DNA of 64,000 nt, from assembly GCA_001648575.1 (NCBI GenBank), contig LQXN01000063.1, positions 248,001 to 312,000 on the forward strand. Direction: 5' to 3'. Shown piece after piece: positions 17,739 through 25,688 of the stretch; position 1 is the first letter of the stretch; every line of letters starts with the position of its first letter. Both the position numbers and the translations under genes were made by a program. A model generated the notes under the pieces. The model saw nothing but the letters and a program-made list of their open reading frames with translations. It searched no databases and was not told where the DNA came from. This stretch comes from Sutcliffiella horikoshii DSM 8719. GTDB taxonomy: Bacteria; Bacillota; Bacilli; Bacillales; Bacillaceae_I.

Positions 17739-18071
17739 TTATTCAATCAAATTTGGATCATTTTTTATAAAAGCATCCCTTCTCTTCAAATACCTGTTCT
17801 CCTGTACTCTTCTCGTGATTAACATCATGGGAAGTGTGATAACCAAGGCGAGAACTCCTTCCCATGAGATGACGAATGCTAATATGATATATACGATGGA
17901 ACCCAGGAAAAAGAGGGAATAAACCGCCATGAGCATAATATTAAAATATAGCAGCTGATTGATTCTTCTTTTTTCTTCTTTTTGTCCCGTTTCCGATTTC
18001 CGTGAAGAGAGGTAGTTCATTTCTTTGATGGAAATTTCATATGGTCGTATAAACCATTTAATCAGACCCAT
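17739..18071 (-). CDS. small two-TM membrane protein of T7SS module B
   Basis: 110 aa. An amphipathic start (GLIKWFIRPYEISIKEMNYL), a basic stretch (KEEKRRINQ), two hydrophobic segments (about 42-68 and 70-88), then RRVQENRYLKRRDAFIKND. Family not recognised. It lies 2 bp after the DUF4176 gene. As a membrane protein next to an LXG gene it is a candidate immunity protein, on position only. Confidence 0.5.
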   Translation of the reverse strand: MGLIKWFIRPYEISIKEMNYLSSRKSETGQKEEKRRINQLLYFNIMLMAVYSLFFLGSIVYIILAFVISWEGVLALVITLPMMLITRRVQENRYLKRRDAFIKNDPNLIE

Positions 18072-18073
18072 TA

Positions 18074-18379
18074 TTACTCCCCATCACTTAATGAACGGAT
18101 TTTTTCCCTCATCAGCTTTTCCCCTTCTGAGACAAATCCATGGAACAAGACCTGATGAACTTGGGAATGGTGAAAAAACACGTTCGTTTCATCTGATAAG
18201 TGTCCTTGGGGATATGGACATGCTACATAGTCCCAAATGACCTCCTTATCCCCCTGTTGCTGCATTCTGCCATAGATCATCAATGCCTGTGGAATCTCTT
18301 CTAGCATGACGACCGTTCCTATAGGCAATAGGTCCGTCCCTTTGTCTATTTTAACTGAGTTGATGTTCGATTGATCCAT
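18074..18379 (-). CDS. DUF4176 protein, T7SS-associated
   Basis: 101 aa, soluble. The core LLPIGTVVMLEEIPQALMIYGR, WDYVACPYPQGHL, VFFHHSQVHQVLFHGFVSEGE matches the DUF4176 pattern (PIGSVV.L......MI.GR..Y.Y.G.PYPEG......FNH..I..V...G). DUF4176 genes are regularly found beside LXG effectors in Firmicutes. It follows the LXG gene by about 30 bp. Role unknown; chaperone, immunity or regulatory roles are all possible. Confidence 0.7.
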   Translation of the reverse strand: MDQSNINSVKIDKGTDLLPIGTVVMLEEIPQALMIYGRMQQQGDKEVIWDYVACPYPQGHLSDETNVFFHHSQVHQVLFHGFVSEGEKLMREKIRSLSDGE

Positions 18380-18410
18380 ATCTTAATCCTCCACTCCTTT
18401 TTGTATGCTT

Positions 18411-19844
18411 CTAATTATCCTTTTCAAAGCTTATTCCCAATTTAACCCCTAATAAAGCACGTAGGTCGATGACAGTCTCTTTTCCTATCTTTGCTTCGCC
18501 GCCAAACCCAAAGACTGAACCTCCCACTGTCCCTTTAACGTTATAGTCTGTGAAGGGAATTGGAAGGATTCCATTAACCTCCCCTTCGACCACTGAAGCT
18601 TTGAGTGCTATTCCAATTGAGTTATTATCCACACCTGCATAAGCTTTACCATTTACGATATTTGCTTGTGCTCCTCCGCCTGCTCCAGCAACCACAGGTA
18701 CTTCCTCATCAAATTCTGCTTTTCCGGATATGTGATAAACCGTCCCATCCGCCTTTAAAAGAGGGAAAATATTCTCTCCCCCAATACTTGCCTGAACAGA
18801 TGTCTTTCCTATATCTTGAGAAGCGGAACTATCTATTAAGTCGGTATCATGTTCCACACCTGCATGAATTCCAGTGAACGTGCTCTTACCGCCAAATTGG
18901 CCGTCCCCGTCTCCATAGCCGCTCCAATCATTCTCCATTCTTCCAGCGCCTGCTCGAAAAGTAAAGCCATTCATTTCAACGGAATCACCAGCGTAGAATT
19001 CACTTTCCGCCTCAGCAGGTTTTGAATTTGTTTGATTAATAGTTTCTGAGTTTCCTCCAACTGTCGGACAACTTCCAAAATCAATTCCCATCCAACCGTA
19101 AACATCCTGCCTATTGTAGAACTGCAGATAATCTTGGTCACCCACATGAAACAAGTAGTTACTGGTGGTGCCTTGCGCACCCGAATTGGAGGAAATATTG
19201 GTGAGTTTGGGTAGATTAGTGAGCTGTCTAGTTGAAAAATTACGAATGGAAAGGTCTCCTCCTGCCAGTCGGTTGGTCATTTCCCCCACATAATTATGTA
19301 ATCCTTTTAATGGTCCGCCGAGAGTTTCCAAGGAGGACGATTGCCGATTATCGAATTCCTCCATTTTTAAAGTTGTGTTTTCAACCTGTTGTTCTGCCCT
19401 TTGAATATGCATGATGTGTTCCGAATCGGTTAACAGTGATATTGGTACAATGTCTTGAATAGACCTTATTGCCCTATTGGCCTCATTCGTGATATCTTTT
19501 GTGAACTGTTCGGTTTTGCGTAAACCTTTCTTTACTTCATTTTCCAAAAAAGACTGCTGGATAAACCCATTATGGGCAGGTTCCAATGCTTGAAGTTGAT
19601 TGGAGCATTCATTTATTATTTGCTTATATTGATTCAAGTTCTGTTTTAAGTGTAACAGAAAGGGCAAATGACAGCTTGCGTAAAAAGACTTAATTGCCTT
19701 TGCCCCTTGGCCGGAAAAACTATCTGCTTGAATAAAGGAGGAGATGGATTTTTCAATCAGACTAATTTCCTCTTCCTTGGACTGGATGCTCTCGGTGAGT
19801 TTATTTAGGCATACCTGCAATTCCGAAACGTCTAACACTTTCAT
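18411..19844 (-). CDS. LXG-domain T7SS effector with glycine-rich C-terminus
   Basis: 477 aa. Residues about 1-220 are an LXG domain: long amphipathic helices, with SFSGQGAKAIKSFYASCHLPFL and LEPAHNGFIQQSFLENEV as landmarks. Residues about 275-477 are Gly/Ala-rich with alternating polar/hydrophobic residues (AGAGGGAQANIVNGKAYAG, GGSVFGFGGEAKIG) and the fragments HAGVEHDTDLIDSSASQDIGK and ILPIPFTDYNVKG. No nuclease, ADP-ribosyltransferase, NADase or lipase motif is visible. Related domains occur at the C-terminus of other Bacillus LXG proteins; a membrane-acting role like glycine-zipper LXG toxins is possible but not shown. ATG follows GGGGGTAGAAGG. Confidence 0.75.
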   Translation of the reverse strand: MKVLDVSELQVCLNKLTESIQSKEEEISLIEKSISSFIQADSFSGQGAKAIKSFYASCHLPFLLHLKQNLNQYKQIINECSNQLQALEPAHNGFIQQSFLENEVKKGLRKTEQFTKDITNEANRAIRSIQDIVPISLLTDSEHIMHIQRAEQQVENTTLKMEEFDNRQSSSLETLGGPLKGLHNYVGEMTNRLAGGDLSIRNFSTRQLTNLPKLTNISSNSGAQGTTSNYLFHVGDQDYLQFYNRQDVYGWMGIDFGSCPTVGGNSETINQTNSKPAEAESEFYAGDSVEMNGFTFRAGAGRMENDWSGYGDGDGQFGGKSTFTGIHAGVEHDTDLIDSSASQDIGKTSVQASIGGENIFPLLKADGTVYHISGKAEFDEEVPVVAGAGGGAQANIVNGKAYAGVDNNSIGIALKASVVEGEVNGILPIPFTDYNVKGTVGGSVFGFGGEAKIGKETVIDLRALLGVKLGISFEKDN

Positions 19845-19855
19845 CCTTCTACCCC

Positions 19856-20143
19856 CTATTCCTTCAGTTGCCGTATAGAAGTTGATAGGCCGGTATCAGT
19901 TTCTCTCAAACTCTTTACGGATTCTCTCGTAATCACATGATTTTTCATCAAAAGCAATTTATATGAAGACATCACCTGTTCTAAAAGCCTGTTGTTTTCT
20001 TGCAGATAGTGAATCAGCTCCATTTGGTTATTTGCCAATTGCTTTACATTTAATTTAGGATCAAACATATCAGCCTTGGACTCCATTGCCGAAAGTATGC
20101 TTTCTATCCCCCCGTATTCAACTTTTATCTCATTCACGTACAT
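19856..20143 (-). CDS. small T7SS-associated helical protein (DUF5344/SACOL2603-like)
   Basis: 95 aa, helical. NEIKVEYGGIESILSAMESK aligns with the paralogue start TEIKVKQSEIEQALTQMKS; LLEQVMSSYKLLLMKNHVITRESV aligns with LEQLTENYKALLLHNEEMTRQSV. The expected role is to pair with the LXG domain of the gene 12 bp downstream for export. The start could also be GTG at 20137, since AAGGG directly abuts the ATG. Confidence 0.7.
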   Translation of the reverse strand: MYVNEIKVEYGGIESILSAMESKADMFDPKLNVKQLANNQMELIHYLQENNRLLEQVMSSYKLLLMKNHVITRESVKSLRETDTGLSTSIRQLKE

Positions 20144-20189
20144 CCCTTCCCTTCGAAAAAATACGAGTGTAAAATGTAACTTTTCTTTT

Positions 20190-20537
20190 CTACTTAAGTA
20201 ATTCTTCTCTAAGCGTAGATACTTTGTCCTGATAGCGGGATATCTCTTGTTGTAATTGATGGATAGCGCGTTGGATGGAGTCTAAGGAAGATGAAATCTG
20301 ATCATGGGAAATGTCTCTGAAGGAGCGTAGAACTTCTTCCCTTATCTGAAGAAAATCTTGACCTGCTCTGCCCTGCCAAGTATATGGCGTCAACTCCGGT
20401 AAAGTAACCGATGGCAAAAAACCTAGCATTTCTACCTCATATTGATTGAGTTGCCTTTGAACCTGCTGCAATCGTCTTACTTGTTCTTTTAACATGTAGA
20501 CTTTGGAAGAATAGTAATGAAGTGTGTACACATCCAA
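20190..20537 (-). CDS. DUF5082-like T7SS partner protein (YwqH-like), module B
   Basis: About 115 aa. Two coiled-coil helices (KVYMLKEQVRRLQQVQRQL; SSLDSIQRAIHQLQQEISRY) flank PELTPYTWQGRAGQDFLQI, the same core as the 11340-11705 protein. An in-frame ATG at 20579 exists, but TTG 20537 has AGGGTG 6 nt upstream, matching the paralogue. First gene of module B. Confidence 0.65.
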   Translation of the reverse strand: MDVYTLHYYSSKVYMLKEQVRRLQQVQRQLNQYEVEMLGFLPSVTLPELTPYTWQGRAGQDFLQIREEVLRSFRDISHDQISSSLDSIQRAIHQLQQEISRYQDKVSTLREELLK

Positions 20538-20670
20538 GTTAATCACCCTATTTTTTAATTCCGTTTCTTTCCATTTCATACCCCCGTTCGCTCGAAAAAT
20601 AACCTTTTAAAGGGAAATATTCCAAACAATTTTACTAATACTCCCCCTTGCTATTTAACTAGTATAAAAA

Positions 20671-20700
20671 AAAGCACTAGGTTATATTCCCTAGTGCTTT
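20671..20700 (-). terminator. intrinsic terminator after pxpC
   Basis: AAAGCACTAGG (20671-20681) pairs with CCTAGTGCTTT (20690-20700); on the minus strand the stem runs into a T8 tract. Confidence 0.9.
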
Positions 20701-20714
20701 AAAGGTAGTGATAT

Positions 20715-21662
20715 TTATCGGGTTACTTTCTCGAGTACACTGAAAAACTTGGCTCGTTTTTGGTATAAAGTTTGCGCTTCTTCTATGGTTACTTCGCGGA
20801 AGCGGATCTGAGTGCCTGGCTGAGCCTGTGCTAAAAGCGGAATATCATAGGATATGACCGTGGCAATCCTTGTATATCCACCAGTCGTTTGTCGATCTGC
20901 CATTAAAAGAATCGGACTTCCATCTGCAGGCACTTGAATTCCACCTAAAGGAATCGCTTCTGAAATGATATCCGCAGAAGTTTTATGGTCGATTTTCGGT
21001 CCTTTTAACCTATATCCCATGCGATCGGATTGAGGGGTAACTTCGTATTTAGACTCTAATAACGTTTTCACAGATGATTCTTGAAAGGCTTCAAGATGTG
21101 GTCCGAGACATACCCGGATTTCCATCTCTTTCTTATATGATGGAATTTCATCCGGGTGGATGGATCGGCCAGAAAGTGCCTCATTGGAAGGGGCTCCGTA
21201 TAAGACATCATCCTTTTCCAATGCCCTGCCTTGGAATCCACCAATTTGTGCTTTCAAATAAGTCGATTTACTTCCCATTACTACTGGAACATCGTATCCA
21301 CCATCTACACAAATATATGAACGGGCTCCTTCCACCGGTCTTCCAAACTCAAGTAATTCGCCTTTTTTCACCTTAAAACTTTTCCACATCGGTGCTTTCT
21401 TGCCATTCACTTTCGGGGATAGATTACCTCCGCAAATGGCAACCACCATGTCATCTAGGGCTTTTAATTCCGGACCCATGATGGTGACTTCCAGTGCGGC
21501 TTCCCCCTTTTCGTTTCCAACCAATAAATTGCCTATTTGGAGGGCATATGAATCCATTGCACCAGCGACCACCATCCCGAACTCTTGATAGCCTGTTCGG
21601 CCCAAATCCTGGACAGTCGTAAGGAGGCCTGGTTTCATTACTTGGAAAAGCGGACTGCTCAT
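20715..21662 (-). CDS. pxpC: 5-oxoprolinase subunit C (carboxyltransferase-like, KipA family)
   Basis: 315 aa. Typical start FQVMKPGLLTTVQDLGRTGYQ, then GVVAGAMDS-like VVAGAMDSYALQIGN, ICGGNLSPKVNG, YICVDGGYDVPVVMGSKSTYL, PQSDRMGYRLKGP and the C-terminal GGYTRIATVISYD. With PxpA and PxpB it hydrolyses 5-oxoproline (pyroglutamate) to glutamate with ATP. It overlaps pxpA by 4 bp. Last gene of the operon. Confidence 0.95.
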   Translation of the reverse strand: MSSPLFQVMKPGLLTTVQDLGRTGYQEFGMVVAGAMDSYALQIGNLLVGNEKGEAALEVTIMGPELKALDDMVVAICGGNLSPKVNGKKAPMWKSFKVKKGELLEFGRPVEGARSYICVDGGYDVPVVMGSKSTYLKAQIGGFQGRALEKDDVLYGAPSNEALSGRSIHPDEIPSYKKEMEIRVCLGPHLEAFQESSVKTLLESKYEVTPQSDRMGYRLKGPKIDHKTSADIISEAIPLGGIQVPADGSPILLMADRQTTGGYTRIATVISYDIPLLAQAQPGTQIRFREVTIEEAQTLYQKRAKFFSVLEKVTR

Positions 21663-22432
21663 GAATGATTCACCGCCCCAAAAGCTTGAATTGCTACTTG
21701 GTTTTCTTCAAGATTCGTCCTTAGTTTTCGCACAAATTCAAGCGCTTCCGGTTCATCTCCGTGCACACAGATAGTATCCGCTTGAATGGAAATGTCCTGC
21801 CCGTCTACTGCAGTCACTTTTCCTTCCGTCACCATCCTCAGCACGCGCTCTACCGCAAGATCTGCATCGTGTATCATCGCATTGGCATGGGATCTTGGAG
21901 TGAGTGTGCCATCAGGCTGATAGGTCCTGTCTGCAAATACTTCCTGCGCCACTTCCAACCCGACTTTTTCTCCTGCCCGGACCAGCTCACTTCCAGCCAG
22001 GCCGAATAAAATCAATTTCGAATCAACGGAGTGGATAGCCTCTGCAATGGCCGTGGCCACCTCTTCATTTTTGGATGCCAAATTGTACAGGGCTCCGTGG
22101 GGCTTCACATGATGAACGTGTTTCCCATAAACGGTTGCAGCTGCCTGTATCGCACCGATTTGATAGACTACTAGGTTGAAAATCTCCTTTTTGCTCAATA
22201 GCATATCGCGTCTGCCAAAGCCTTGCAAATCGGGGAATCCAGGGTGGGCTCCAATGGAGACTCCAAGGTCTGCAGCTGTCTTGACAGTTTCCATCAGGAC
22301 ATTATAGTCCCCTGCATGAAAACCGCAGGCAATGTTTGCAGACGAAATATACTTAAGTACTTCCTGGTCATTTCCGATGGTATACGCACCATAGCTTTCG
22401 CCCAAATCACTGTTCAAATCAATGGTCTTCAT
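21659..22432 (-). CDS. pxpA: 5-oxoprolinase subunit A (LamB/YcsF family)
   Basis: 257 aa, normal family length. Signatures IDLNSDLGESYG, SSANIACGFHAGD, GAHPGFPDLQGFGRR, VKPHGALYN, EVFADRTYQPDGTLTPR and ICVHGDEPEAL are all intact. Cytosolic catalytic component of the 5-oxoprolinase. It overlaps pxpB by 14 bp and pxpC by 4 bp. Confidence 0.96.
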   Translation of the reverse strand: MKTIDLNSDLGESYGAYTIGNDQEVLKYISSANIACGFHAGDYNVLMETVKTAADLGVSIGAHPGFPDLQGFGRRDMLLSKKEIFNLVVYQIGAIQAAATVYGKHVHHVKPHGALYNLASKNEEVATAIAEAIHSVDSKLILFGLAGSELVRAGEKVGLEVAQEVFADRTYQPDGTLTPRSHANAMIHDADLAVERVLRMVTEGKVTAVDGQDISIQADTICVHGDEPEALEFVRKLRTNLEENQVAIQAFGAVNHS

Positions 22433-23165
22433 TTTGTCCTCCCCCTTTTTGATAGCTTTTCACCTTATATTCACCAAGCTTTATGGCCTCTTCTATCTCT
22501 TCGAATTCTTTTTGACCAACAGGAACGAAGCGGATGTATGCACCGGCAGATAAAAGGACCGGTTCCTCCCTATCAGGGTCATATAGCTTTACAGGGGTTT
22601 TCCCAATGATCTGCCAGCCACCTGGAGTTTCTAATGGATATACGCCTGTTTGCTCACCCGCTATTCCTACAGATCCAGCTTCAATTTTTGCCCTCGGATT
22701 TTCTCTCCTTGGTGTGGCAATCTTTTTTGGCATACCACCTAAGTATGGAAAGCCGGGTACAAATCCCATCATGTAAATAAGATAGGCCTGTTCTGAATGA
22801 GTGGCTATGACTTCCTCGTCAGTCAATTTATTGTAGCTTGCCACTTCCGACAAGTCCGGCCCCACTTCTCCGCCATACAGGACCGGGATTTCATAAACGG
22901 CAGAGTTGGCCAAATCTTCTCCACTCTGCAATTGCTCCTTTATTTCCTCGAGCTTCTTGCACAAATCCTTATAGACGATTTTATCGGGAGAGTAAAAAAT
23001 AGAAAGTGTCGTATACGCAGGCACCCACTCTGTGATGCCTTCTAAATCATGCTTCCTAAGGTAGGCCGCAAAAAGTCTTATCTCCTGATTCGTTTTTTCT
23101 GAGATGTCGGACCCAAATAGAACCTGTATACCTGTATCTCCCAATGGGTGAAATTCAATTTTCAA
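22419..23165 (-). CDS. pxpB: 5-oxoprolinase subunit B (KipI family)
   Basis: 248 aa. Contains IEFHPLGDTGIQVLFG, WVPAYTTLSIFY, IPVLYGGEVGPDLSEVA, YMMGFVPGFPYLGGMP, GSVGIAGEQTGVYPLETPGGW. In B. subtilis the homologue KipI also inhibits the sporulation kinase KinA; whether that holds here is unknown. TTG at 23165 is chosen: AGGAGG lies 9 nt upstream, while the longer frame starts inside that ribosome site. Confidence 0.93.
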   Translation of the reverse strand: MKIEFHPLGDTGIQVLFGSDISEKTNQEIRLFAAYLRKHDLEGITEWVPAYTTLSIFYSPDKIVYKDLCKKLEEIKEQLQSGEDLANSAVYEIPVLYGGEVGPDLSEVASYNKLTDEEVIATHSEQAYLIYMMGFVPGFPYLGGMPKKIATPRRENPRAKIEAGSVGIAGEQTGVYPLETPGGWQIIGKTPVKLYDPDREEPVLLSAGAYIRFVPVGQKEFEEIEEAIKLGEYKVKSYQKGGGQNEDH

Positions 23166-23196
23166 TATGGCTCCCCTCCTCAAGTCCTTGTCTATT

Positions 23197-24426
23197 TTAT
23201 GAGAACAATTTCGGCACCTGGGTGATCAATGTGACTGCGGCCAAGTAAGCTGTTGCGATAAACACAATCGCTCCAAAGATCGTCAACCATAAAGGATGTT
23301 TGTAATCCCCTACAATCTCTTTTTTATATGCCGCGATCAACAACGTTCCAAGCGCGACAGGTAAAATAAGACCGTTAAATGCACCGGCCAAGATCAGTAA
23401 TAGAACCGGCTCGCCGATGAATGAAAAAATAATCGTGGAAACGACAATGAACCCAATGATGACCTTTGAGTTATTCTGGTCAATCTTTTTAGACAATGTT
23501 CGTAAAAAAGAAACGGAAGTATATGCTGCCCCGACAACAGAGGTAATCCCCGCTGCCCAGAGTACAAGGCCAAACATTTTATAACCAACCATCCCCGCTG
23601 CCTCCATAAACACGGATGCCGGTGGATTTTTAGGATCTAATGTAAACCCTGTGGCAACCACTCCAAGCACGGCAAGGAACAAGAAGATCCGCATGATGGA
23701 AGCGATGACAATTCCGGATACCGAACTCTTCGTCACTTGGTGCAGGTTTTCCTTTCCGCTGATTCCTGCATCCAATAGCCTGTGTCCACCAGCGAAGGTA
23801 ATATAGCCGCCGACTGTTCCACCTACAAGGGTGATGATTGCAAAGACATCGATTGTTTCCGGAGCAAATGTCCGGAAAACTGCTTCCCCAACAGGAGGGT
23901 TACTTTGGAATGCCACATAAAGTGTGAGCAATACCATCATCAAGCCCAAATAACGAGCTATCTTATCCATTGCCACCCCAGCCTCTTTGGAGAGGAAAAT
24001 CCCTATGGCGATGGCAGCCGTGATGATGGCACCGATACGGACATCAATACCGAAAATCACATTCATTCCAAGGCCTGCTCCACCTATGTTTCCAACATTG
24101 AAGGCGAGTCCACCCAAAGCAACGGCGAAAGCCAAGAAATACCCAAGTCCCGGTAAGACCATGTTGGCGATATCCTGTCCTCTTTTTTTGGAAACTGCAA
24201 TAATCCTCCAAACATTTACCTGTACCCCAATATCCAAAATAATCGACATTAAAATGACAAAACCGAAGCTTGCCAAAAGCTGTTCAGTGAATACAGCCGT
24301 TTGTGTCAAGAAACCAGGTCCGATGGCAGATGCCCCCATCAGGAAAGCCGCACCAAGCAAAACACTCCAATTGCTTTTCGTAGGCTTCTGAGGATCATCG
24401 TATGTATTCTTCTTTTTCGAAGACAT
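23197..24426 (-). CDS. NRAMP-family transporter (YcsG-like)
   Basis: 409 aa, about 11 TM segments. NRAMP-like pattern with ASAIGPGFLTQTAVFT in TM1 and GHRLLDAGISGKENLHQV mid-protein. The metal-binding DPGN motif of true NRAMP Mn/Fe carriers is replaced by GPGF, so divalent metal transport is doubtful. It sits upstream of pxpB with a 31-bp gap, as ycsG does in B. subtilis, and may import the 5-oxoproline-related substrate. ATG follows AGGGGGG. Confidence 0.8.
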   Translation of the reverse strand: MSSKKKNTYDDPQKPTKSNWSVLLGAAFLMGASAIGPGFLTQTAVFTEQLLASFGFVILMSIILDIGVQVNVWRIIAVSKKRGQDIANMVLPGLGYFLAFAVALGGLAFNVGNIGGAGLGMNVIFGIDVRIGAIITAAIAIGIFLSKEAGVAMDKIARYLGLMMVLLTLYVAFQSNPPVGEAVFRTFAPETIDVFAIITLVGGTVGGYITFAGGHRLLDAGISGKENLHQVTKSSVSGIVIASIMRIFLFLAVLGVVATGFTLDPKNPPASVFMEAAGMVGYKMFGLVLWAAGITSVVGAAYTSVSFLRTLSKKIDQNNSKVIIGFIVVSTIIFSFIGEPVLLLILAGAFNGLILPVALGTLLIAAYKKEIVGDYKHPLWLTIFGAIVFIATAYLAAVTLITQVPKLFS

Positions 24427-24523
24427 GTGGAACCCCCCTTTGATAGTATGATTTTAAAAATTTGAACTATTATTCCAATATACTAACCCTACCACAAAAC
24501 TCATGGAGAGAAAAATTGAACAA

Positions 24524-24553
24524 CAAAACCACCTGCAAAGTGAGGTGGTTTTG
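24524..24553 (-). terminator. hairpin terminator downstream of degV-family gene
   Basis: CAAAACCACCT (24524-24534) pairs with AGGTGGTTTTG (24543-24553). It is followed on the minus strand by TTGTTCAATTTTTC. Confidence 0.6.
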
Positions 24554-24576
24554 TATTTTTGGGTTGGAATAGCATA

Positions 24577-24670
24577 AATCCATCCTTATTTTATTTTATC
24601 CCTTGTAAGGATCCATTTATCCATTTTAAAAGTGATTTATCCATCGTTAAGAACACTTTATCCATTTAAG
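24577..24670. repeat. phased TATCC array, 20-21 bp step
   Basis: (T)ATCC occurs at about 24577, 24597, 24618, 24638 and 24659. The middle units read ATTTATCCATTTTAAAAGTG / ATTTATCCATCGTTAAGAAC / ACTTTATCCATTTAAGG. It lies between the degV-family gene and the ycsG-like promoter region. It is similar in spacing and core to the array at 12101-12215 but otherwise diverged. Confidence 0.7.
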
Positions 24671-24695
24671 GAGTTTCCCTTAAAAAAGCAGGTTA

Positions 24696-25562
24696 TTATC
24701 TTTTCTCAACAAAGAACATGGAAAGTGCGCCAAGTCCAACATGTGTCCCAACAGAAACACCCATCTGCATGATGTGGATGTCACCTGTGAAATCTGTTTC
24801 CTTTTCTATCTTTATCTTCAGATTTTCGGCAATCTTGATATCCGAAGTATAACCGATAATGATAAAGTCCGTCACCGATTTATCATTCCTCTTAATGAAC
24901 TCTTCCACATAATGCTTAAGGACGCGCTTTAGGCCTCTCTCTTTGGCAACAATGGCCCCTTTGCCATTTTTCATGGTCATAATCGGCTTAAGCATCAGAA
25001 GCTTTCCAAGGAATGCACTGGCATTTGACAGCCTTCCGCTTTTGATTAAGTGGTCCAGGTCATCTACGCTAAGAAAGTGTTTCACATTCGTTTTATAAAT
25101 TTCATTAAAATCGATCAACTCTTGGAAGGTAGCGCCTTTCTCCCTCATCACGGCACTCTTCAACAAAAGCCAGCCACTTCCATGGCTCATACATTTGGAA
25201 TCAACCACATGGATCTTCACCGGTGAATCAGGATTCTCCTCAAAGAAATATCCTTTCGCAAGTTCAGCTGATTGATGGGATCCGCTTGTCCCACTCGACA
25301 TGCAAATGCAAAGGATCTCCTTGTAACCGCTCTCAATAGCCTCTTTAATAATGGTCAGATACTCTACTGGACTGGGCATCCCGGTGGTTGGAAACTCCGA
25401 AAGAGCCTCCATCATCCCGTAAAACTCATCCGGTTCTATGTCCACTCTATCTTTATAGGTCTTCCCCTCAATATTAATGCTCAATGGTGCCAAGCTGATA
25501 TCATACATCTCCAGCACGTCGTTTGATAAATCACAAGTTGAATCTGCCATTAATTTAATCAT
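24696..25562 (-). CDS. DegV family fatty-acid-binding protein
   Basis: 288 aa, usual family length. KLMADSTCDLSNDVLEMYDI at the start, TTGMPSPVEYL, CMSSGTSGSHQSAELA (lipid headgroup-binding Ser/Thr), VVDSKCMSHGSGWLL and a C-terminal QMGVSVGTHVGLGALSMFF. In Firmicutes such proteins (FakB) hand fatty acids to the kinase FakA for phosphorylation. No fakA is nearby. ATG follows GGAGG. Monocistronic. Confidence 0.93.
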   Translation of the reverse strand: MIKLMADSTCDLSNDVLEMYDISLAPLSINIEGKTYKDRVDIEPDEFYGMMEALSEFPTTGMPSPVEYLTIIKEAIESGYKEILCICMSSGTSGSHQSAELAKGYFFEENPDSPVKIHVVDSKCMSHGSGWLLLKSAVMREKGATFQELIDFNEIYKTNVKHFLSVDDLDHLIKSGRLSNASAFLGKLLMLKPIMTMKNGKGAIVAKERGLKRVLKHYVEEFIKRNDKSVTDFIIIGYTSDIKIAENLKIKIEKETDFTGDIHIMQMGVSVGTHVGLGALSMFFVEKR

Positions 25563-25688
25563 TAATTTCCTCCATAAAAAAACATACTGCCTTTATCTTA
25601 ACTGAAAGGGCTTTAATAGACTATTCTTTTTAATAAATAGTTGGAGGGTAAAAAAGGAAAAGAGGGAGACAATACAATCCCCCTCAAA

